A DNA stretch of 64,000 nt from Verrucomicrobiales bacterium (lineage in GTDB: Bacteria > Verrucomicrobiota > Verrucomicrobiia > Verrucomicrobiales > DEV007), in NCBI GenBank assembly GCA_021648365.1, contig JAKISY010000002.1, forward strand, positions 54,736 to 118,735, written 5' to 3'. Numbering within the stretch: the first letter of the stretch is position 1; every line of letters begins with the position of its first letter. The position numbers and the translations under genes were made by a program. The notes beneath the pieces were generated by a model. That model was not told the origin of the DNA and did no database searches. It saw only the letters and a program-made list of their open reading frames with translations. This document shows, in pieces, positions 34,606 through 43,265 of the stretch.

Positions 34606-34723
34606 ATAAAGGTAGCTAGTGCCAAAAGTGTCTGTATTTTTGAGATTTTAGCCTTATTGTCTTAACACTCGACTTTTATAGCCGCCCGCCCAAGCCGGAG
34701 AACAAAAGAGCACTTCATCATCA

Positions 34724-36433
34724 GTGAAAAAGCAACCATCCACCCAAGCATCAAAGGTGCAGAAAAAAAACACTTCTAGCTCTAACGAATCAAACTTGTC
34801 GCAAGACATTGATTCTCCAGAAATCCAACAGAAACTCCGCGAGTTGATCAAGTTGGCAAAAGAGCAAGGCTATCTCACATTTGACGATATCAATGATGCC
34901 CTGCCGGCAGACATCATTGACGCCGAAGCTCTTGAAAATCTGATGCAGCGTCTGCGCAACATGGAGTTCGACATCATCGATGCGGCTGCCGTGGATCGCT
35001 TCAAGGATCAAAAGAAGGAAGACAAAGAATCTAATGTAGAGGACAGCGCGCCGCCCAAAGCAGAGGCAAAGCTCGACATCCTCGATGATCCCGTGCGCAT
35101 GTACCTGCGCCAGATGGGGCAGGTCCCCTTGCTCACTCGTGAACAAGAAGTCGAAATTTCCAAACGCATCGAAAAAGCAGAGTCCGAGCTCCGTCGCTGC
35201 CTCAACCGTTTCGGTTTCTCCTGCGATACTTACCTCGACCTAGCAGAGCGCCTGATCTCTGGCGACGAACGCTTCGACCGAGTGATCATCGACAAAAAAA
35301 TCCAAAGCCGCGATCGCTACATGCGCAAACTGGAGAAACTATGCCTGCAGTTAACCGCAGCGCGAGATCAAATGGCAAGTTTGTATCTACAAATCAAACA
35401 AGCCACCAGCCCTGCTGAGCAAGAGAGTTTGGCTGACGCCTGGAAAAAAGGCAATACAACTCTCTTGCGAATCTGTGGTCGTTTCTATTTCAAACAATCC
35501 GTCACCGAAGATTTCATCGCCGCAGCTGAACGCTACGCCGAAGAAAGCGAAGAAATCGCCACCGCTCTAGCTACAGCCAGCAACGAAGAAGATGAAAATA
35601 AAGCCCTAGCACAGCAAGAGATCTTTGAAAATTCCGCTTGGTTGAGCCAAAATCACTTCATCACAAACTACGATGCCCTCAAAGACTGGATGCAGAAAGC
35701 TCGTAAAGCCAAAGACGAAATGGTCGAAGCCAACTTGCGCTTAGTGATTTCTATCGCCAAAAAATACACCAACCGAGGGCTATCCTTTCTCGATCTCATT
35801 CAGGAAGGCAATATGGGACTGATGAAAGCGGTAGAAAAATTCGAATACCGTCGCGGTTACAAATTCTCCACCTACGCGACATGGTGGATACGCCAAGCGA
35901 TCACACGCTCCATCGCAGACCAAGCACGCACCATCCGCATCCCCGTGCACATGATCGAAACGATCAACAAACTGATGCGCGTGCAAAAACAACTGGTTCA
36001 GGAATACGGTCGCGACCCCAATGCTGACGAAATCGCAGAAGAAATCCACCTACCTGTCGAACGCGTCAGAGCCGTGCTCAAGATGGCACAGCAACCGATC
36101 TCCCTGCAAGCTCCCGTGGGTGATAGCGAGGACACCATTTTTGGTGATTTCATCGAAGACAAAGGCGCCGAAGATCCCAGCGACATGACGGGTATTGCGC
36201 TTTTGAAAGACAAAATTCGCGCCGTGCTCGACAGCTTAAACGAACGTGAGCGAGCCGTGCTCGAGCAACGCTTCGGCTTAGTCGATGGTTACAGTCGCAC
36301 GCTCGAAGAAGTCGGCGCACAGTTCAAGGTCACCCGCGAACGCATCCGCCAGATCGAAGCCAAAGCCTTGCGCAAAATGCGCCACCCCACTCGGATTCGC
36401 CAACTGGAAGGCTTTCTCGAAATGCACAATTAA
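34724..36433 (+). CDS. rpoD: RNA polymerase principal sigma factor (sigma-70)
   Basis: A 569-residue primary sigma factor with a GTG start. Regions in order: acidic 1.1 with LAKEQGYLTFDDINDALP, 1.2 with DPVRMYLRQMGQVPLLTREQ, a non-conserved insert, region 2 with KYTNRGLSFLDLIQEGNMGL and YKFSTYATWWIRQAITRSI, region 3 with RIPVHMIETINK, and region 4 with YSRTLEEVGAQFKVTRERIR and QIEAKALRKMRHP. It directs transcription of housekeeping genes. Sits after dnaG on the same strand. Confidence 0.97.
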   Translation: MKKQPSTQASKVQKKNTSSSNESNLSQDIDSPEIQQKLRELIKLAKEQGYLTFDDINDALPADIIDAEALENLMQRLRNMEFDIIDAAAVDRFKDQKKEDKESNVEDSAPPKAEAKLDILDDPVRMYLRQMGQVPLLTREQEVEISKRIEKAESELRRCLNRFGFSCDTYLDLAERLISGDERFDRVIIDKKIQSRDRYMRKLEKLCLQLTAARDQMASLYLQIKQATSPAEQESLADAWKKGNTTLLRICGRFYFKQSVTEDFIAAAERYAEESEEIATALATASNEEDENKALAQQEIFENSAWLSQNHFITNYDALKDWMQKARKAKDEMVEANLRLVISIAKKYTNRGLSFLDLIQEGNMGLMKAVEKFEYRRGYKFSTYATWWIRQAITRSIADQARTIRIPVHMIETINKLMRVQKQLVQEYGRDPNADEIAEEIHLPVERVRAVLKMAQQPISLQAPVGDSEDTIFGDFIEDKGAEDPSDMTGIALLKDKIRAVLDSLNERERAVLEQRFGLVDGYSRTLEEVGAQFKVTRERIRQIEAKALRKMRHPTRIRQLEGFLEMHN

Positions 36434-36464
36434 GATCGCCTCCTTTGTCAGCTAAGAGCACACC

Positions 36465-37298
36465 ATGCAATTTTTAGGCGAACATTCCTCGTTTGAGTCC
36501 GATACCGGCAAGCTTGGCAAATCCGTTAGAACAGACACCCTCTTTCTGTGGGTCATCGCCATCGCCGTGCTGATTGCCTTCAATGCCGTAGCGTGGGTTT
36601 TTTGCATGTATGTTTTTGGTCATCCAGAAACGCCCTTCAACTACAGCCTGCTCACCCGAGTGAATAAGATCGACCCTTTAGCGAGCTTCACTCCCGTCAC
36701 CGCCCCACGAGGCAAGTTCAAAAGCACCAAACAGCTCTACGCAGAACTCTACGACTACAGTCCAGCCAAATTAAAAGGCTTCAACGCCATCCTCAAGCGC
36801 AACTACTTGAGCAACTACAAAAACTTTTCCGACATCACCTACCTCGGCGGAACTTTCCGTATCGAAAGTATCAAAGTCCTCGACGCCGACGACGTCTTCC
36901 CTTCTGGTGTCGCCATCCGCGCACGTGCCGATGACTACCCCAGTGCACTGATCGATTACATCTTACCGATTCCCGAAATGAAAAAATCGCCTTTTAAAAT
37001 AGGCGATACTTTAACCATCAACCGCTCTGACACCTGCGCCACCTTGCTGCATGTAGAAAAACTCAAAGAAGAGCAAAGCTGTTTCACCATCACCCCATTA
37101 GTCAGTCGCGATTACCAAATCGCAGGCGAGCAAAAGTTAGCCGTCAGCCCGCCCGAGTATCTCAACCTCAAAGGACAATGGCCCATCTCCCCTCCCTCCA
37201 CCCAGATCCACAGAGCCTCCTCAGCCAAACCCATCGCTGGAAAAAATAAAGTAGTGGTCGCTCCGACCGTCCCCTCTAAGACGAGTCCCAAAAACTAA
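36465..37298 (+). CDS. Single-pass membrane protein, Verrucomicrobia-type hypothetical
   Basis: A 277-residue protein with one membrane segment at about residues 26-50 (LFLWVIAIAVLIAFNAVAWV) followed by an exterior domain of about 200 residues with mixed strands and helices (LYAELYDYSPAKLKGFNAIL, FRIESIKVLDADDVF, IGDTLTINRSDTCATLL). The C-terminal 50 residues are Pro/Ser/Lys-rich and likely unstructured. I do not recognise a family. Just 31 bases after rpoD on the same strand, so it could share the transcript. Confidence 0.72.
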   Translation: MQFLGEHSSFESDTGKLGKSVRTDTLFLWVIAIAVLIAFNAVAWVFCMYVFGHPETPFNYSLLTRVNKIDPLASFTPVTAPRGKFKSTKQLYAELYDYSPAKLKGFNAILKRNYLSNYKNFSDITYLGGTFRIESIKVLDADDVFPSGVAIRARADDYPSALIDYILPIPEMKKSPFKIGDTLTINRSDTCATLLHVEKLKEEQSCFTITPLVSRDYQIAGEQKLAVSPPEYLNLKGQWPISPPSTQIHRASSAKPIAGKNKVVVAPTVPSKTSPKN

Positions 37299-37332
37299 AG
37301 CGCTCGCGCCCCCCTCTTTAGCGATTGAAGTC

Positions 37333-38382
37333 TTATCGACCGATCACCTCCGCTTTCAAATCCCGCAGCACCCGCAAATCGCCCCACTGCGCCCCTCGCA
37401 TTTTCCGCCCACCATCCTTGCGCCGCGCTCCAAACTGATCCCTCTTGCTCTCAAAAAAATCATCCACATACCGCTGACTCCCCAACACCGCCCCATCGGT
37501 GAAATACCTCACTCGGCACCTCAAAGCCTCCGCCACCGGCAAACGCCCGCCAGATTCCAATACTTCTTTGATTTTCTCCTGACTGAACCCAGCCTTACTC
37601 TTCGCGTAACCATCAACGCTCTGATCCGCCTCCACCTCTTCTCCCTTCGCATACAGCAAACACCTATACTCCGCCTCCACCTTCTTCCACGCCACCCGAC
37701 TTCGCCCCGTCACCGCATAACACAGCCCCTGACGCGCCCCACGATTCCCCGCCACCGCCGCTGCATACGAACACCAGCGGTAGCCCTCCGGTTCCTGTGC
37801 CAACCCCGCGCGAATCGGATTCAGATCAATATACGCCGCCACCATACGCAGCGCATCGCTGCTTTCGCCCTCATCCGCACCTTGCAATAAAACACTCTTA
37901 AACGGCCCCTCCCACAAAGTCCCACAACGCCCATGTTTTTTATTGTAAGCCAAAGTCATCTTCAGCTTCAATTCCTTCATGAACATCGACAGATCGAACA
38001 AACGTCCCTTCACCGACTCCGCGATTTCATCCAAGCGAGATTCAGCCCCCATCTCCCGACAACGCTCCACCTCATCGAGCGCCTGCTTCGTCGTCCACTC
38101 ACGCTTAAAAACATCAAGCCTTTGCAAATAATCCTCCCGCGACCACCTCGCCAAAGCCATCTTCTTATCTGGCACCTCCAACAACAAATGAAAATGGTTG
38201 CCCATAAAACACCAAGCCAAAGCCCGCAGCCCTGAAAATTTCAACTGTTTGAGCATCAAAATCCGAAAGACCTCCTTCTCATCATCCCCAAACAAAATAT
38301 GCCTCCCCGCCGTCCGACTCACCACATGATAATAGTTCGTCTGACCCTCCGGCCCCAATAAAAACTCCCGTATTTTCCTCAT
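37333..38382 (-). CDS. RAYT / REP-associated tyrosine transposase, copy 2
   Basis: A 349-residue Y1 transposase, a close paralogue of the copy at 1034-2071 along its whole length. The start is the ATG at 38382, preceded by gaaagga; the frame also opens two codons upstream at a TTG. HUH motif GNHFHLLLEVPD, Tyr in MTLAYNKKHGRCGTLW, AYIDLNPIRAGLAQEP and the terminal RRKDGGRKMRGAQWGDLRVL are shared. It borders an RHS locus and a 41-bp duplication. No end repeats of its own are seen. Confidence 0.92.
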   Translation of the reverse strand: MRKIREFLLGPEGQTNYYHVVSRTAGRHILFGDDEKEVFRILMLKQLKFSGLRALAWCFMGNHFHLLLEVPDKKMALARWSREDYLQRLDVFKREWTTKQALDEVERCREMGAESRLDEIAESVKGRLFDLSMFMKELKLKMTLAYNKKHGRCGTLWEGPFKSVLLQGADEGESSDALRMVAAYIDLNPIRAGLAQEPEGYRWCSYAAAVAGNRGARQGLCYAVTGRSRVAWKKVEAEYRCLLYAKGEEVEADQSVDGYAKSKAGFSQEKIKEVLESGGRLPVAEALRCRVRYFTDGAVLGSQRYVDDFFESKRDQFGARRKDGGRKMRGAQWGDLRVLRDLKAEVIGR

Positions 38383-38434
38383 AATCAATATCCTTTCTGC
38401 TTGTGTATTCCCACCTTATCCGCGACTCCAGACA

Positions 38435-38516
38435 AAGGCAACATTATTTTACTAGGGGAGTCTCCACTTAAAACTAAGGCAACATTATTTTACTAGGGGA
38501 GTCTCCACTTAAAACT
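38435..38516. repeat. Perfect 41-bp tandem duplication
   Basis: 38435-38475 and 38476-38516 are identical (aaggcaacattattttacta through ccacttaaaact). It lies between RAYT copy 2 and the orphan RHS fragment. Two exact copies with no spacer indicate a recent duplication. Not CRISPR-like: only two units and no spacers. Confidence 0.95.
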
Positions 38517-38569
38517 CGAATTAAAGTCATTCCGATAAAGTGACTGTGTAAATAGTGTAATGATTGCCA

Positions 38570-38645
38570 CTTGACCTGACCACCCCACCGACGGTCTTCG
38601 GTCTTGGTGATACGGCGTGTTGTGCCGTCGTAAGCGTAGGTCATG
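38570..38645 (-). pseudogene. Orphan RHS-repeat fragment
   Basis: The minus-strand frame from ATG 38644 reads MTYAYDGTTRRITKT, and its 14 residues TYAYDGTTRRITKT are identical to those in the RHS protein upstream (minus strand of 39019-41102). The DNA then continues to match (a ggtggggtggtcagg-type segment) after a short insertion. It sits beyond the putative immunity gene, where displaced (orphan) RHS modules are commonly found. A residual frame continues into the 41-bp repeats and stops there. It is a remnant, not a working gene. Confidence 0.7.
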
Positions 38646-38648
38646 TTA

Positions 38649-38933
38649 TTATTTTTTCGATATCTTGCTTCGCCTCAATTCAACCCAATTGATCGTAGAT
38701 GGATCCTGTTCCAGTGCTTTTACCACATCATCAGGAAGAGGTTCAGTTACCTCTTGAATAAATGATTCAAGCTTCATCTTATCACGTATAGCAAAATAAT
38801 ATGTATAAATAAGAATTGTGATGATTTTTTTACATTGATCATCTTGTTTAATTAACGCACGAATTTTACTTACACCTTCATTGACAGACTCGTTATCAAA
38901 CCAATTTAATTTTTTTAATTCATCGTCTTCCAT
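38649..38933 (-). CDS. Putative immunity protein of the RHS locus
   Basis: A 94-residue, AT-rich gene 85 bases downstream of the RHS stop on the same strand, the classical position for the immunity protein that neutralises an RHS C-terminal toxin. The protein is helical and charged: it begins MEDDELKKLNWFDNESVNEG, has a central hydrophobic stretch IITILIYTYYFAI and a helical end. No known immunity family recognised. The assignment rests on position, composition and flanking orphan RHS fragment, not on homology. Confidence 0.55.
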   Translation of the reverse strand: MEDDELKKLNWFDNESVNEGVSKIRALIKQDDQCKKIITILIYTYYFAIRDKMKLESFIQEVTEPLPDDVVKALEQDPSTINWVELRRSKISKK

Positions 38934-39018
38934 AATAAAAAATTATTTAAATCTGCGTAATTCCCAATCACCATCGAACAGGCTTTTCACTTTTAAAATT
39001 TATTACAATTACAATACA

Positions 39019-41102
39019 TCATGGCAACGCAAGATTAACTGGAATAGTAGGCCATAAAGGAGGAAATAATGAAGGCAGGAATCTCACGCACCGGTATATT
39101 ATGTAACCTCCTGCCGCGACCGCCACCACTTTTCTCGCTCCGTCTACGCACTCCTCAAAATCTTCTTGACTACATGTTGCTAGTGCCTTTTCTATTTCAT
39201 CTTCGCACTCCATATACTTTGGTTGGCAGATTTGCCCTTCACAGTATTGGTAACGTTTACTCTTATTATCTCTAGGAGAACTGTCGGAGTCTTCCCAAGG
39301 GCTAACATTAGAATAACACTTGTCCATACAATTCTTGTATTCTTCATCACACTTATTCCACCCTAAATAATCAATAAAATTTACTCCATCGTTTCCAACG
39401 AACAAGTAGAGATTAACTCCTCCATCTTCCGCAATCGGATCCCTATTCACCCATTTCCCGATATAAGGAAGGTAACTTCGATAGCCGTAGTTAATATAAC
39501 GTGTTTCGTCATCAAAAAACTCACCTTGAAACCCAAAGTCCCAAGCAAAGCTACTCACTGCCCTTGAACTAAAATCCGATTGCATGATGCGCTTCACTCC
39601 GAATGCCGTGTAACCATACCTCTCCTGCACTGCTCCACTGGCATTGAGGATAGCTGTGCAATTCCCCAAGGCATCATGAGTTGCGTATAAGCGTTCGTCC
39701 AAAGTCCCGTCACTTGTTGTGTCTCGATCACGAAGAATGAGGTCATTTCGGTATTGGATTCCCCAAGCGTATTGACGTTCTGCGGTGGTTTCTGCGTCTA
39801 CTCGTTCTTCAATGGGTTTCCACTGGTCGTTGTAGTAATAGTGCCTGACCACTCCGCCGATGGTCTTGGTTATGCGGCGTGTTGTGCCATCGTAAGCATA
39901 GGTCGCAACCACCGCACTGGCACTGTCCTTCACCTCCACCAGCCGGTTCCAAGCGTCCCATTTGAGTTGATAGTATTTGCTCCAATCTCCAGTTTTATCG
40001 GGCAACATCTTGGTGGCGTTGCCAGCTTTGTCATGTTCGATGTTGTCACTCGATCCATCGAACTGGGTGATTTGATTGTCCTTATTGTTCTTACGCGTCT
40101 GGTCGAGGTCGATGACTCCATCTGTGCTCTCGATATATTGATCCCAGTTGCCAGTTGGGTCGTATGAAAAGGCTTCCTGTTTAGTTGGGATGGCGCCGAT
40201 TGTACTGCGGTTGATGTTCAACTCGCCCCGTGCCGCTTCCGTCACTTGGTAAAGACCATCGTAACTGTAGTGTTCGTCTTGATTATCTCCAGCACTCGCC
40301 GCGAGGTTAGACTTCCACGTGCGCTGTGATGCGCGGTCGTATCCATACTGAAATCGATCTCGCACTGCTCCGCCACTGCTCATCACCCAACGCATGTCCA
40401 CGGTGCGACCAAATCGATCATAGCCGGTGTATGGATCACCCGCGTCGCCCACGGGTTGGCTTGCCGTTTTGATATACGAAAGATTCACAGCAGGTTCAGG
40501 ATAGGAAACTTTTGCGATGGCTGTCAATCCAAAATAAGTGTAATCAGCGAGGTTGGTGGATTTACCATTGATCTTGAGCGAGGCGATGCGGCTGAGTAGG
40601 TCATCTGCGCTGTTGGCAGCTCCGTAGCCGATGTCGATGATGCGACCGTTGGGGTAGGTGATTGATTTGCGCCGTGCGGTGTTTTTACTGGATCCATTTT
40701 CGTAGGTGTAGCCCACCTCGGGTGTGCTGCCACCGACCGCACCACTGTGCGCTTGCTGGTCTTTTGCCAACCTACCAAAATCATCGTATTCATAAGCCAC
40801 CTGATTGAGCACGGTGCCTGCTCCTACTGTGGCATCATCGTAGCTGGTGATTTTGTCGGTCAGATCACGGTCATCATATTGGGTGGCGATGCGCTTAACT
40901 CCATCGTCGATGCTGGCTGCAAAGGTGGTGATGCGATCTTGGGTTTGCCTGCCCATTTTGTCGAAGTCATAGTCATGAACGGTGCCGTTGGGTGTTCGGA
41001 TACCTGACTATTGTAATCGAACCACAGGCTTTCGTTGGCAAGTCCCCGTCGCACCACGTAGGGTGAATCGCCCGCTCCTGCTGTAGCTCCCTGAAAATCC
41101 AA
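39019..41102 (-). pseudogene. RHS-repeat polymorphic toxin, 5' truncated and frameshifted, with cysteine-rich tip
   Basis: The main frame (ATG 40956 to stop at 39019, 645 residues) carries YD-type repeats (YEYDDFGRLAKDQ, YAYDGTTRRITKT, YTAFGVKRIM) and the RHS core closing motif RSYLPYIGKWVNRDPIAEDG, followed by GGVNLYLFVGNDGVNFIDYL. After it is a 112-residue tip with nine Cys and a hydrophobic end (RFLPSLFPPLWPTIPV), not recognised as a known toxin domain. Upstream, frame 41102 to about 41010 encodes more RHS sequence (ESLWFDYNSQV) in a different phase, so the gene is frameshifted near 41000-41030. No signal or N-terminal domain remains. A shortened protein could be made from 40956. Confidence 0.75.
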
Positions 41103-41377
41103 ACTTACCTGTTCCCCGCTTTTTTATGAAAAAGGTTTCATCTTTATCTATTTTTTATTTTTCGCTATCTTTAAAGCCACCCGTTTTTTGATACACAAGA
41201 CGAGAACCCCTCTCTGCAGCCAACCCAACGACCACTCAGGGTTCCCCGCTCTCGACGAGAAATCTATTATCTGATGCTGTCGATAACTTCCTTTTCAGGC
41301 ACCTTGCTGTAAGCTCCTCTCTAGTCTGTCGTCCATAACGGACAGAATCTAAGCCTATCCTTAAGCTACTCTCCATC

Positions 41378-42532
41378 ATGAAAAACCTTACCTCATCCAC
41401 TTACCTCCTCGTATTAACACTATCTTTGCTACTGTCCTCGATCGCATCAGCGCAAGCGTCCCCCTCCATCGCCGATACGATCAGCAAAATCTCCCAACAC
41501 GATTTTCACGATGCCAAATCAATGACCCACGATCGCCAACTGAAAAAAAGCGGCATCGCAGATTTGGATGATCAAGATTGGAAAGTCCGCACTCTAGCCT
41601 TGCGCGATTTTGTCAAGGCGGGTGATACAGGCATCCCCGATTTGATAACTGCCCTCGCTCATCAAGACCCACAAGTCCGCTACCTAGCCGCTGCTGCTCT
41701 CGGCATTCAAGCCTCACAAAAAGCCATCCCAGCACTTGAGGAAACCCTTCAGTCCGCCAAAGAAAGCATCGTGCGCTCACAAGCCGCCATCTCGCTCGGC
41801 TTGATCGGCTCCAAACAAGCGTTACCCGATTTAACCAAAGCGCTTAACAGCGATGCCTCCCGAGATGTGATCCATCAATGTGAACTCTCCATCTACCAAA
41901 TCCAAACAGGGCAAAAAGCCAGCCCAGCATTACGGGAAGCCTATGCTTCACTCGATGAAAGCACCTTCGAGACCCTGCAACTCAACCAAGCAGCACCAGA
42001 CTTCTCCCTGCTCGACAGCGAAGGAAAGCCGTGGAAGCTCAGTGACTACAAAGGCAAAAAAACGGTGTTACTGATCTGGGTGTTTGCCGATTGGTGCCCC
42101 GTATGTCATAGCGAATTTCGGGAACTAATGCACTTGCGTGAGAATTTTCAAAATGAAAACATCGAAGTGGTCACCATCGAGATCCACGACCGCTACCGTT
42201 GCCGCGTGATGGTCGGCAAAGAGGTAGATCCTAAACATTGGTTCTCAAAAAAATCCTTCAAAGAGAGCTACACTAAAAACATCTGGTGGCCCCACCTTTC
42301 GGACAAGGCAGGAGCCGTCGCCGCCACCTACGGAGTCGATCCACTCTGCTTCGCCGTTCATTCCGAATACATCAACCGCCCCTCCACAGTGATCATCGAT
42401 AAAAAAGGCGTCGTTCGTTTTGCTTATTACGGCACCTATTTTGGTGATCGCCCCAGCATCAAACAAACCTTCAACATGATCAAAAACAAACACTACCAAT
42501 TTGAGCACCCCAAACGCCTGCAGCTGCCCTGA
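41378..42532 (+). CDS. Exported HEAT-repeat and thioredoxin-like fusion protein
   Basis: A 384-residue protein with a signal peptide (TYLLVLTLSLLLSSIASAQA). Residues 55-185 have HEAT-like helical repeats (DWKVRTLALRDFVKAGDTGI, DPQVRYLAAAALGIQASQKA, SIVRSQAAISLGLIGSKQA). Residues 205-370 are an AhpC/TlpA-type thioredoxin fold: APDFSLLDSEGKPWKLSDYK, VFADWCPVCHSEF with the redox CPVC, and STVIIDKKGVVRFAYYG. The unusual insertion WFSKKSFKES sits between. Likely a periplasmic redox protein with a HEAT partner-binding arm. Single gene. Confidence 0.87.
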   Translation: MKNLTSSTYLLVLTLSLLLSSIASAQASPSIADTISKISQHDFHDAKSMTHDRQLKKSGIADLDDQDWKVRTLALRDFVKAGDTGIPDLITALAHQDPQVRYLAAAALGIQASQKAIPALEETLQSAKESIVRSQAAISLGLIGSKQALPDLTKALNSDASRDVIHQCELSIYQIQTGQKASPALREAYASLDESTFETLQLNQAAPDFSLLDSEGKPWKLSDYKGKKTVLLIWVFADWCPVCHSEFRELMHLRENFQNENIEVVTIEIHDRYRCRVMVGKEVDPKHWFSKKSFKESYTKNIWWPHLSDKAGAVAATYGVDPLCFAVHSEYINRPSTVIIDKKGVVRFAYYGTYFGDRPSIKQTFNMIKNKHYQFEHPKRLQLP

Positions 42533-42579
42533 CTCTAGTACTTGCGATTTTAGAAATTTCATCGTATAGCCTATGTATC

Positions 42580-43245
42580 ATGTCAGAAATCCCTGAAAAT
42601 ATAACCATCGCCATGATGCGCGAATCCTTTTATTCTGCTGTCGTCAGCGATGTGCTCGACTCCGCAGGCTACCGTCACCAATGCATCTCCACTGCTCTCG
42701 CCCCGATGACAGGCGTGCACAAATTAGTGGGACGCGCTAAAACCACTCAGTGGGAGGACGTCGATAGCGAAGACCCTAAGCCCTACGAGTTAGAACTCAA
42801 AGCCATCGACGAATGTCAGCCAGATGATTTGTTCATCGCTGCCGCTGCAGGCTCGATGAGGTCTGGCATCTGGGGCGAACTACTCTCCACCGCCTCACGC
42901 AACGTTGGTTGCGCAGGAGCGATCATCGATGGCGCTATTCGCGACATCGCTCCGATGCGAGAAATGAAGTTTGGAGTTTTTGCTGCTGGAGCCAACCCTT
43001 ATGACAGCTTGCACCGCCAACGAGTGACGGCTGTCGATGTGCCTGTGCAAATCGGCGGAGTTACCTTCAATCCTGGCGATTGGGTCATCGCCGACGATGA
43101 TGGTATCGTCGTCATCCCACAAGAAGTAGAAAACGAAGTCATTCACGCAGCTTGGGAAAAAATACACGCCGAACATGAAGTCCGCGACTCGATTCGCGAC
43201 GGCATGTCAGCAAGCGCCGCTTTTGAAAAATACGCCATCCTTTGA
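42580..43245 (+). CDS. RraA-like aldolase/regulator family protein
   Basis: A 221-residue protein of the RraA/4-hydroxy-4-methyl-2-oxoglutarate aldolase family. Signatures: SDVLDSAGYRHQ, GRAKTTQWED, DECQPDDLFIAAAAGSMRSG, WGELLSTASRNVGCAGAIID with GAIRDIAPMREMKFGVFAAG and DWVIADDDGIVVIPQE. In catabolic clusters these act as aldolases on keto-acids, needing a divalent metal. It is the first gene of a four-gene cluster on the plus strand with an M24 peptidase, an SDR and a broken MlrC gene. Confidence 0.87.
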   Translation: MSEIPENITIAMMRESFYSAVVSDVLDSAGYRHQCISTALAPMTGVHKLVGRAKTTQWEDVDSEDPKPYELELKAIDECQPDDLFIAAAAGSMRSGIWGELLSTASRNVGCAGAIIDGAIRDIAPMREMKFGVFAAGANPYDSLHRQRVTAVDVPVQIGGVTFNPGDWVIADDDGIVVIPQEVENEVIHAAWEKIHAEHEVRDSIRDGMSASAAFEKYAIL

Positions 43246-43265
43246 TCTAGCCTACTCGCGTGCTG

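Noticed and set aside
38435..38516. CRISPR array suspected at the 41-bp repeats
   Set aside because: Only two units, exact tandem with no spacers, and no cas genes in the window.
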